Source: Branchiostoma floridae (lineage: Eukaryota > Chordata > Leptocardii > Amphioxiformes > Branchiostomatidae). From it: a stretch of 64,000 bases of DNA. The position numbers and the translations under genes were made by a program. The notes beneath the pieces are model-generated. The model saw only the letters and a list, made by a program, of their open reading frames with translations. It made no database searches and had not been told where the DNA came from. Positions 23,128-35,100 of the stretch are shown here, one piece after another. Where the stretch lies: positions 1,144,587 to 1,208,586 of the forward strand of contig NC_049995.1 in the NCBI RefSeq assembly GCF_000003815.2. The letters are read 5' to 3'. The stretch's first letter is position 1. Each line of letters starts with the position of its first letter.

Positions 23128-26100
23128 TCCCCCTATACTATAGTAGTGCTGTGTACCTATATCAACCTGAAATTCATGATCAGGTTCAGGTACGGACTCG
23201 AGTCTAGAGATTCAGTTTCAGGTCTGGTAGCCTCCAAATTTGACTAACCCCGAAGGCGACAGACATCGTCGATACAGTATTTGAGCCGGTATGGTCCGAG
23301 GCGTTGGCGAGCCTCCCCAGCTCATGTTGTTTTTGTCGAAAAATTCCACGAAGATCAAAAGATAACGTTGTGTGTTACACTACAGGACAAAATGTGAAGC
23401 TTGTGCTTAATTCAGACAGTGCACATGGCTGTACGGGTTCGTTTGGGACTTATAATGAGATGCGTCGGCCCAAATCAAAGCAGACAAAATATACAAGATG
23501 CAAATACATGTAAGTGAGAAATGCTTCTATTTTATTCGCTGAGCGGCCCAAGCCAGATAATTGCCCGCGAATTTTAACTGAACGAGCTCGGCAGTAAATT
23601 TCCTATCCAATCCTCAGAAACGAGATTCAGAAACTGCTGTAGTTTTCAAGTTTCTTGTATATGGGCACCGCCGGCCACTTGTACAGTCGTAGCTAGGGCA
23701 TTATGCAATCTTCCGGCTAACCTGTGATCGTTAGAGACTCTCACAAAATTTCACGAAAACTTTGTGTCTGCACGAGGAATTGAAACATAATCGACCGCCG
23801 GGAGAATTTGTACAGATAGAAACGTTGCAATATGCTTTACCTCTTGTGATTAGAAATACATGCATACCGGTAAAAGAATGTGACAAACTTTCAACAACAA
23901 GATGACAAACGGGAATATGACGTCGGTTTTATATAAAACTAGAGTTCCACGAACACATACCTTTGCCAAATAAACCAGGTTTGTTATGTAGAATGATGTC
24001 TGTAGACAAATGCGTCACTCATTTCATTTTCTTCATAATTATATGCTTGGAGTTGGTTTATAAAATTTCGGCATTGATAATGCAAATTAGATCCCAAGTT
24101 ACAATTAATTGATATCAAATTGTATCAAGCATAACTTAAGCTATCAGCATACCAAAAATCATGATGATCCTTTGATCCATTCTTGACTTATTCTCTTTCA
24201 AAGTCTTTAAATACACCCCTTACTCTCTTCCCTCTTTCTCAGTTACATATGTGACAACTTTGATGAAAGTACTATAATGGAATGCAGTGGATTTATAAAC
24301 TTTTCCTCATCAATTATGCAAATTAGCTGTTAATTTGTATAATAAGTATCACATTATATAAGTCTTCACTTAGGCTATCTACATGCCAAAAATCATGACG
24401 ATCCGTCAACACGTTCACATTTTCTCATTAATCATGCAAATGAGATCATCATTTGCATGATAAATATGTATTGACATTTCTCTCTTTCTCAGCTACATAT
24501 GTGACAAGTTTTAAAGTCCTATCATGGAACATAGTGAATTTATAAAATATCCTCATTAATTATGCAAATTAGCTGTTGATTTGCATAATTGGTATCTCAT
24601 TATGTTTGTCTTCACTTACGCTACCTACATACCAAAAAACATGATGATCCGTCAACATCTTCATATTTTCTCATTAATTATGCAAATGAGGCCATCATTT
24701 GCATAATTGATATCTATCGACATTTCTCTCCTTCCCAGCTACATATGTGACAAGTCCTATCATGGAATGCAGTGGATTTATAAATTTTCCTCATTGATTA
24801 TGCAAATTAGCTGTTGATTTGCATAATTAGTATACCATTATGTAAGTCATCACTCATTCTATCTACATACCAAAAATCATGACGATCCGTCAACACGTTG
24901 TAGAGTTATTCTCGTCCAAAGTTTGAAAGGAAACCGGCGCCAGCAGTTCCAAAAAAGCCACTAGGGGGCCCAAACTCACAGCACTTACTCTCTGCCTCAA
25001 GGGCTATTTACCACTCAAAAATCATGATCACAGCATGTCCAGAACAGGAGTTATCAAAAATTGAGGTTCTGCTGCAGTACCTTAGCAAGCCGCTAGGGGG
25101 CCCATTATCGAACTTGACCTTGGTTTTCCCGACCCCTACCCACCTACCAAATATCATCGGGATTCATCCAAGACTTATAAGAGTTATGCTGTTAACACAC
25201 ACACACACACAGACACACACACAGACTCACAAGCCCAAAACATAACCTTAGCCATTCTGGCAAAGGTAACAAAGGATTTGATTTGATTTATTCGGCTGTA
25301 TAATAATGAGAAATACAGCTAGGGCTATCCAACTAGCCGGAGGCTATTATCAAGGGCTAGCCCTGGTAACAATACAATATACAATATACAATAACAGTAT
25401 TAACGATACAGGTAACTTTGGCTACAGAGGCGATCCGTGTGTACAGCTTGACTAGCAGTCGTACGGTCCAGAAAGTCAGTCTTTGATACAAATAACATTA
25501 CTAGGTTATCTGTATAAGGCTTGTTAGAGCGATTTACACGCTTGAACTCTATAATAATGTATACTTACTACAGTGCAGATCGTTCACTAAGAACAGTGGT
25601 TGTTGCCATCAAAAAGTACTATCAGTAATACAATTAGGCTATATAATGTTTACATATTGCTACGCAGATCGTTCGGTGATAATAGGGCATTTGTTGTCAA
25701 GTGCTTATTGAGTGAAATCAGCAAAACAGAGTGTTGATATCGAGCGTTTACAGAGTATTTGTTATCAAACGACGTGCGCAGTCTATTTTTGAAGGAACTG
25801 ATGGTGCTGGCTGCACGGGTACTGCTAGGGAGAGAGTTCCAGAGGGAAAATGCTCTGCTGACAAATGTTCTCTGGGATCCTGTAGTCTTGTTTCTTAGGG
25901 GGTAACGGGAGTCGATGGCAGAAACCCGTGCCTGGGGAAGCAGACTTTGCAGGTGTGGGGTGCAGCGTCCATTCAACAGTCTGTACATAGTTACTGCCTT
26001 GTGGAACCTGCGTCGGTACTGTGGTGACGGTAGGGATAGTTCGGAGTAAAGACGTTCGTATGAAGGATACGGTAGTCCGAAGTGGCCACTGATAATCCTG

Positions 26101-29100
26101 GTGGTTTGATACTGGACAGATTCCAGAATCTTTTGGTCACGTTTGGTCAGGCCGGCCCAGACAATGTCGGCATATCGTCGAGACTCGTATACAAAGAAAG
26201 ACAAAAATAAACTTGAAAGGGTACAGAACCAAGCTGCCCGATTCTGCACAAACAACTATAACAGGGATTCTAGTGTTACCAAAATGAAAACAGATTTGCA
26301 GTAGATGTCACTTGAAGACAGAAGGAAAATGTCCAGACTTTCCATGATGTACAAAATGACCAATAAACTGGTGGACGTACCAACGGATAAGTATCTAATA
26401 TCAGCTCAAACAAGAACAAGAAACAGTCATGCCTTCAAATACCAGAGTTACCAACCTAGGATTGATGTGTTCAAAAATTCGTACTTTCCCAGAACTATCG
26501 TAGAGTGGAACTTGTTATCACCAAGTACAGTAGGGGCATCTTCTCTCGGTAGTTTTAAAGAACGCTTGCAGATAGATGTGCAAAAGTAAGGGGTAACGAG
26601 TCGTTCGGTGTAATATAACCAGCTGCTGCCGCGCCACGTGCCTGCGAAGCTGGTGTGCTACGCCAAACGGCGGTTATACCGGCTATATAGATACAGATAC
26701 AGACTGGGTCTTGTGATTATAGTGTATAGTCTGAGGAGTAGATCCTTCGGAACAAAGGATTCCGGTCTGCTGTCAAAGAACAACACTCTCTTTAACCTCT
26801 CCTTCACCAACTAAATTGATTTACTTTTGTGTGTTTTAGTAGAATTCAAATCTTTTCTGCAATGTACCATTTCGAGCAAAAGGACTCCAGAAGTTTACCA
26901 CGTATTAAAAGCCGAATAAATTCAGCACATTGATTCAAACATGGCGTCTATTTGTAAACAAACCGGAGGGCCGACCGGTCTAATCCAGCTCCCTCGTCAT
27001 ATAATCCCCTTTCTTCCCAGACTTTGATTTACATTGTGTGCTTTGCTACAAGTTACATTTATATTTACATAGATGTGGATTTTTTTCCTTTCAATTTTCC
27101 TATCAAGGACGCCAGAACTGGCAGAAGGTCGAACGCAAGCCGATACATCAAACAGCGGCTTGTGCAAAGTCTGTTACCACCCGTATTGAATCACGAACTG
27201 TAGTTCATTACAGAAATACATGGGTGTAATGAGTTATTAGAAAGAATATTAATACGTTATTGAATCGGAAAGCGAAGGTTGATATTTGATAGAACAGGAC
27301 AGGGCCAGAGTCAAGCCGGTAATCTAATCTGTACAGTTCTCAATCAAGGGCGCAAATATGCAGCAAGGGAAGTGTTGCTTCCATGGATATGTTTAGAAAA
27401 CAAAATATGTATAGAAAGTCGACTTTATCGACACCGATGTTGTTTGAAACGTCTGACCGTTTCCAAAATCATATCCGGCTGGTAAGTAACTGCTTTTTGG
27501 CGTATCTTATTACTTGGATGTCTAATCTTCATCAACGTATTTTGATATTTGCCTGTAGAAATACCGATTTTAGGGCAGACTCAGGGGGTTGAGCAAGTAT
27601 TTAGTTATTTACTGCAGCTCACAAAAGCCCGCGAAAACGGTGTGAGCCGGTGTTCCAGAATTCTGGGGACCCCCAGAATTCTACGGCCCCCCTGGTCACG
27701 TGACCAACATTTTGCATGCGGGGGCGTGGCCTGAAAACTACGAAGGCCCACAAGGACATTCCCCATATACACTGGCTGACATCAGAAACAAGCTTGTCGT
27801 CACATGTGTATCTGTATTGAGGGCCAACATTATGACACTGCGGAGTCTTAAATATGTGGGAAAATGGTCCGTGCAATCTTTTCTAAAACGTGCGTATATA
27901 AGGGTAAAACTCCGTGTACGTTTTACACGAAACCATGTCTCTAACATATACTGTACAACAAGCGGGATTTTAATGCAACGTTGACCAAACCAAGCCCCAA
28001 ACTACCAGGGTTTGCGCAGGCGCAGTACGTTCCGGTGACGTCCTCCGGAACTACCATGTGGTCGTGCCTGCAGACGCAGACCAATGAGGAGCCGCCCTAA
28101 GTTTGATTGACTGATCTTACATGTGGTCTCAGCCGGCGGGAAAATCTGCTCAGACCTAGCCTGTCTCAGTCAGGTCGTTCATGGTAAAGCCTTGGCCGGC
28201 TGTATGAATTACCGCCAAAAGATCTGATTGTGCTGGGCTGACTATGTGTCTTTACGTGTAATTTTCTGAGGTAGGCATAAAATCACTTTTCGTTAGCGAA
28301 AATAGATGAAAACTGCACCTATAGCCAAACACCTATTGCAAGAATATTGAGGTTAAAAGTCTAAAAACCCTCTCTGTTCTGCTCCAGGCTTGCCGGATTA
28401 TCTCAAAGAAGCCCTGCATAAAGCAGCCGCTGAAGATGCCCCGGAGTACGTCCAGGACAAACGCTTCATCGGGGCCATTGCCAAGATGGCTGGAGACCTT
28501 TTATGTAAGTTTTTGCCTTCGTCAAAAATGCAATGTTTTTAGCTAAAAAGTTCATCTGTGTAGATAGAAGTTATCATTAAACTAGTTTAGCTGTAATATC
28601 CATGGCCACCAAAAAAATAAGACTTGATTATTTAGTCCATTTATTTAGTACAGATTTTGTTTTTACTTATTTAAACGTGCTAGTTGAAAAAAACGTGATA
28701 ATGTATTTTTTCATGTGTTAACCCTTTTTTTTACCAGCCAGTAAGTATTCTTGAAACTCTATCTGGTATAATAAAGGGATAAGACCCCCACTATCCCATC
28801 TTTTTGCCAGTAAGGAATTCTTGAAACTCTCTCTGGTATAATAAAGGGATAAGACCCCCACTATCCCATCTTTTTGCCAGTAAGGAATTCTTGAAACTCT
28901 CTCTGGTATAATAAAGGGATAAGACCCCCACTATCCCATCTTTTTGCCAGTAAGGAATTCTTGAAACTCTCTCTGGTATAATAAAGGGATAAGACCCCCA
29001 CTATCCCATCTTTTTGCCAGTAAGGAATTCTTGAAACTCTCTCTGGTATAATAAAGGGATAAGACCCCCACTATCCCATCTTTTTGCCAGTAAGTTATTC

Positions 29101-32100
29101 TTGAAACTCTCTCTGGTATAATAAAGGGATAAGACCCCACTATCCCATCTTTTTGCCAGTAAGTAATTCTTGAAACTCTCTCTGGTATAATAAAGGGATA
29201 AGACCCCCACTATCCCATCTTTTTGCCAGTAAGGAATTCTTGAAACTCTCTCTGGTATAATAAAGGGATAAGACCCCCACTATCCCATCTTTTTGCCAGT
29301 AAGGAATTCTTGAAACTCTCTCTGGTATAATAAAGGGATAAGACCCCCACTATCCCATCTTTTTGCCAGTAAGGAATTCTTGAAACTCTCTCTGGTATAA
29401 TAAAGGGATAAGACCCCCACTATCCCATCTTTTTGCCAGTAAGGAATTCTTGAAACTCTCTCTGGTATAATAAAGGGATAAGACCCCCACTATCCCATCT
29501 TTTTGCCAGTAAGGAATTCTTGAAACTCTCTCTGGTATAATAAAGGGATAAGACCCCCACTATCCCATCTTTTTGCCAGTAAGGAATTCTTGAAACTCTC
29601 TCTGGTATAATAAAGGGATAAGACCCCCACTATCCCATCTTTTTGCCAGTAAGGAATTCTTGAAACTCTCTCTGGTATAATAAAGGGATAAGACCCCCAC
29701 TATCCCATCTTTTTGCCAGTAAGGAATTCTTGAAACTCTCTCTGGTATAATAAAGGGATAGGACCCCCACTATCCCATCTTTTTGCCAGTAAGGAATTCT
29801 TGAAACTCTCTCTGGTATAATAAAGGGATAAGACCCCCACTATCCCATCTTTTTGCCAGTAAGGAATTCTTGAAACTCTCTCTGGTATAATAAAGGGATA
29901 AGCATTATGATTTAGCAGACAACTTGCTATGACTTACTCAATAACAAATGTTCTCTATCTGTCTATATTGTCTAATTATTAGTAATTAGGATCGCGGGGA
30001 AATACTTATGCAGTGGTTTTATATTCTTGGCAGCCAGTCGGAAACTACACAGCGACTCGGGGCCTACCGTATGAGACGGACATAACACTCGCCTTTGGCG
30101 GTGCAGTGCTTTAGTTTCGTGATCAGGAAACTACATAGCGTATACAGTAACTTACTTTTAGTTTTGATTTCAAGTGCATTGCATTACGATGTTTCGTCAC
30201 GAAGACATGTATATGACGTCCGGAGCACAACACCTACAGCACTACTGTAACACGTAAATAAACTGCGTTGTACTACCTCCCATACCACCTCTCTGTCCCT
30301 CCGCCGTGGTGATGCGGTCCAAATGATCAACTCTGCATTATCGCACACGCCGGATAATTGCACGAAATTCGCTGGCAAATTGGGTGTGCAATTAAGCGGC
30401 TTCCACCTGTAAACGTATTTAAGTTCGCGGGGATTAAATTTCACGGTAGTGGGGAAAATAACTTTTCTCGGTGGTTTTAACCCTATTCAGACCGGGCTTT
30501 TTTGGTCATCCCTGGACCGGGGGGGGGCTTTTGAGGCCCTCCACTTCTAAGTCCTATAACTCTAAAACGACGTGCCGTAGGGCCACCAAATTTTTAGGAC
30601 ATGATTTCGACATAATATCTGACAAGTATGTGACGTTTAACGTTACGTTGACGTAAGATGACGTAATTATGACGTCATCAATTTGATTACATTGGCCAAA
30701 CCCATGAAAAATGAGTATTCTCAGAAAACTTCAAGTTATGCTGCAAAAATGTAACAAGTGCAGATAACAGAATAATAATGTTTATTACGACTTGCGTTGC
30801 CAATAGCAACATCAATGACGTCAATATGACGTCATAAAATGACGTCATCCACATCTAAGATACGAGTTAGGCTCCGCCATATTATATCCACCACCTTGAA
30901 TTTTTAAAAATACTTTTTTTTGCAACAAATAATCACAAAGGGCAATGGAAATAGACTAAATTCATTCATTTAGATGGTTTTTGATGAAAAAATACCAGGT
31001 AGTTACAAATTTTAAGGGATAATTAGCTTGTTATTCTTGATCTGGCCATTCGGTCCACCATCTTGGATTTTGGGCTGATGACGTCATCAAATTAGCATAA
31101 TTTATGCATATATAATTATGAAAGATATGCTGAATAATATAAGATTGTATTTATGTCACAAAATTGCAGTAATATAGCAAATAAATGTGAAAAATACATA
31201 GTTAGAACCAAAAATAGTGATTTTTGGCAAAACTGCCTGTCAACAAACGGTTGCCATGGCAACAACAAAAAATTGAAAATTTGTCAAACTTCGTAAAATT
31301 GTTGCCAACAATATTTTAGGAAAACTCACCAAATTTGGTGGTTCTAGCGTAAGCCGTTCTGACGTTATAAGACATCGAAGTTAGCGCGGGCCTCAAAAGC
31401 CCCCCCCCCCCCCGGTCTGAATAGGGTTAAGTCCGCGGTAGCACCATTCACTGCCACCGCGAAAACCGTGAACATTAAACCATCGCGATCGTTTCTGCAT
31501 TTACAGTAGTTAGCCGATGAGAGTGACCTAGTTTCTGTGTACCAAGCCCGCCCAACGTTGGGCATCTATTATCCCCATGTGTCATAATGATTATTGCAAC
31601 ACGAAAGGGTGTCCGTCATGGCGAAGAGATAAAATCTGAAACCAGGATACTGGAATCCACAGCTGTCTTTCTGTTTTCTTTTGAGTTTGTCTCAATTAGG
31701 GACTGGTCGATCCTTAGCTGGGGGGGGGGGGGTCCCTAGGCCCTCACCCCGGAGGGGATGTCTTGGTTCTGTGGTGGCAATAACTGACGATGACTCGGGG
31801 GAAAATGCCAACAAAAACGCCAGGAGGATGCGACTAACCAAAACTGTATTGGTGAGGGGGGCGCCGAAGCGTAAGGACGATTTTCCCACGGCGGGCCGGG
31901 GTCGACCGGTCGCCTTCAATCTTTACCTCTCCCGGTGAGCGTTAGAACGCAGGCTTCTACTCGGGAGATCTTTTAAAAATGTCACGCTTTTTGTATATCC
32001 ATTTTGTCGGTCAAACATGACGGAATGGGCATGCACATAGTAGGAATATTGCGATGATTTGAAAAAAAATACGTTTTGCACGCGGACGTCTGTGTTACTA

Positions 32101-35100
32101 TTATTGATAAGTCGCGTAAGAAAAGGTCTAAATCAAAAGGCCATTTGTACTGTTGTTCTAGCTGTACTGGCACATGAACAAGCATGACAAAGAATTATGA
32201 TACTATTTATTCGGTAACATTCACTTTTACTCAAGATTCTAATTTGCAATGCCTGCAAACTCCGATCGGAATCACCGCCGGGATCCTGTACGATTTAAAA
32301 GGCATTTTGACGGGAATTTATTTATTTTTTGACACGTTAGTTGGATAGTTCAGATTCTTTTCTCAGTAGCTGTGTCTGTATCACAGGCCTCGTGAACTGT
32401 CAAGCTTCCGATTTTCATAGTTTTAAAATATCTTAAAACTGTCGACAATGGAATCGTTTAAGGAATCGACATTTTCCTACTGGTGCAAACTGTAAACAGA
32501 CGTCACACACCACTCGTCTCCGATGTGGACAAAGGCACTGCCCAATCGGTACATCTAAAGACTGCAGCCAAGGCTGTTGCCATGGTAACGACACGTACAA
32601 CAGCATGTCCTACATGCGAATCGGCTTGCACACGTCTTGTACTGCGTGCGTTTGATAATTATGATAGTTCCCAAGTCGAGCACTCGCTGCTAGCTGTACA
32701 GGTTATAACAACTAAACATGGACATTGTATAAGATTTTATGTTGGTTATACTTATAATAGTGGGGAAAGAAGTGTCCTGTCTGCAAAATTTCAGTAGCGC
32801 AGTGGGTTTAAAACCATGTTGCGCCAGGCAAAATATTCCAAGCCCTCACGATGCGCCAAGCCCTGTGACAGTCGTCTTTTCTCCTTCTATTAAAAAGCAA
32901 ATTGAACATTGTCGACAAAGACTTTGATCTCCAAACACACCTATTTGCTGACGGTGTACAGATAGAGGAAGCGAACATGAAACGAGGAAATCTGAATTCA
33001 CAAGTCTCACTGGCAAGTCTTTTTGCGATAAAATCTGAGGAAAAATACCGACACGTGTTGGTGCGCAGATGTTGACTAGATATGCAAGTACGCTAAATTT
33101 TGTCACCGTGACTGAATGGTAGCATTGCAAACCGGAAGTAACGTTAACGTTACAATTTATGTCGCATTTTGGTAACTTTATCGGCTTCATGCCTTTGCCA
33201 CGCCAGCTTCATAAGAAAGGAAATAAGAAAACAAATTTGACTGGTATTTTCTCCACCCACCTCTATACAAGCGTGAAAACGGTAAATGAACACTGTGACA
33301 TCAATATTTTTACAACGTTGTAGCGGTGTTAAACAGAGATAGAGTCAAAGGCGCGGCAGTGGAATATTACTGAGCGAATTTTCAGCATGTGTAGCGGGGA
33401 GCCACCGACCTTCTTGTACCATGCCGGCCGCGAGGCGTCTCAAGCTTGTGGAGGCCTGGGGAAATTTTGAAATCTGGACCCTCTGAAATGCCATTTCCTG
33501 CACTTTGATGGGCATGTTTGCTGGCAGACTATGCTTAATCTGATGACATATCTGTCAGAGAAAAGATAGTGGGGGTCTTATCCCTTTATTATACCAGAGA
33601 GAGTTTCAAGAATTCCTTACTGGCAAAAAGATGGGATAGTGGGGGTCTTATCCCTTTATTATACCAGAGAGAGTTTCAAGAATTACTTACTGGCAAAAAG
33701 ATGGGATAGTGGGGGTCTTATCCCTTTATTATACCAGAGAGAGTTTCAAGAATTCCTTACTGGCAAAAAGATGGGATAGTGGGGGTCTTATCCCTTTATT
33801 ATACCAGAGAGAGTTTCAAGAATTCCTTACTGGCAAAAAGATGGGATAGTGGGGGTCTTATCCCTTTATTATACCAGAGAGAGTTTCAAGAATTCCTTAC
33901 TGGCAAAAAGATGAGATAGTGGGGGTCTTATCCCTTTATTATACCAGAGAGAGTTTCAAGAATACAGGTATATAAATACTGATATATTTACTGGTATAAA
34001 ATGGGTTTAAGGTTTGTACCCTATGTTAGCACAACTCTTTGTAGATAGCACGTGTTTCTAAAATATTTCTTTAAGGGCTAAAAAAATGGGACAAGTAACC
34101 CGTACTAAAAAAAGGACTCTCCCAGTCTTTGACTTTGTCAATCCACTGCTGTCGTGACACGCTTATGATTCACTGCCTACTGGGTCCTTACTGAGTCACG
34201 TGTTCTATCTGTCACGACAGAGTCACGTGTTCTATCTGTCACGACAGCAGTTGATTGTTCATTCCTTGACAAAGACTGGTGCTGTTCAGTCGAAAATTTG
34301 GATGAGTCCAATTTTTTGTTGGATATTACAGTAAAACTAGTTAAAATTAAGCAATGGTTTTGTTTGTGACATGATGGTGTGCCTGTGGTGAGGGTGCGCA
34401 ACAGTATATCTCGATAAGCTGTGGATGAATCTTTACAGAGAATAGCGGTTGACAATGCTCAAGTGTCAAAGTAGTTTATCTGACATTTTCACCCATTCAA
34501 TTGCAAGTAACAATGATTACGAATGAAAGAACCGACATGATAAAACTATCAAAACAGAAAGAGAAGATCGGATTCTTCATGCATCAGTGAAATTTTAGAT
34601 GTTTTGTATACATAATATTGTTAAATATGATATGCATATACGGTTGACTACGGTTCAACTTTTTAATCATTCAAAATGTAAACCTTTGATAGATTTTTAC
34701 CCCCATTGAAACAAAGATATTCTGCTGACTGCTGTTTGACAGATTTCTGTCCGAAAAAATCAAAACGCTTGAATAGTTGGATGGAGAATTCCTGTTTTGA
34801 TACCTGATATATTCTAGGTAGGTCTTTACAAAACCTTACAATCCTTTGTCTGTAGAAGAACTCAAGACTTTCACTGACACCGTGCCACTGGACTTAACAA
34901 CAAATTAGTGTAAAAGTTTTTGCCTCTCTTTTAGCATCCGCTTCGAATTTCACCTTTTCCAATAGATTAGAACTCTTAACAAAATATAACGATCTAGGGA
35001 TAAATATTTTCTTGCACCGCATGTGATAGTTTGTAAAAAACTAATGACTAAGACAGGTAAGACTGAATGCAGTTTACTTAATACTTTGTTTAATTATGGT

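Larger units (their letters stand above)
22927..28387 (+). other. Intron 1 of the MACPF gene
   Basis: This 5.5-kb intron holds an (AT)n microsatellite, an octamer-rich tandem repeat (24060-25240), two head-to-head LINE 3' ends (25264-26705) and a GC-richer stretch (27650-28130) with promoter-like motifs. Short open frames at 23304-23513 and 27038-27485 have no family resemblance. Confidence 0.7.

Noticed and set aside
28931-29210. Minus-strand frames with repeated peptide in the 70-bp array
   Set aside because: Artefact of the tandem unit; frames close every three units and no expression signal is visible.
31681-31938. GC-rich frame in intron 2
   Set aside because: Composition-driven; open on both strands and next to a poly-G run.
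32483-32797. 104-codon plus-strand frame in intron 2
   Set aside because: Lacks acceptor/donor borders in phase with exons 2 and 3 and has no known motif.
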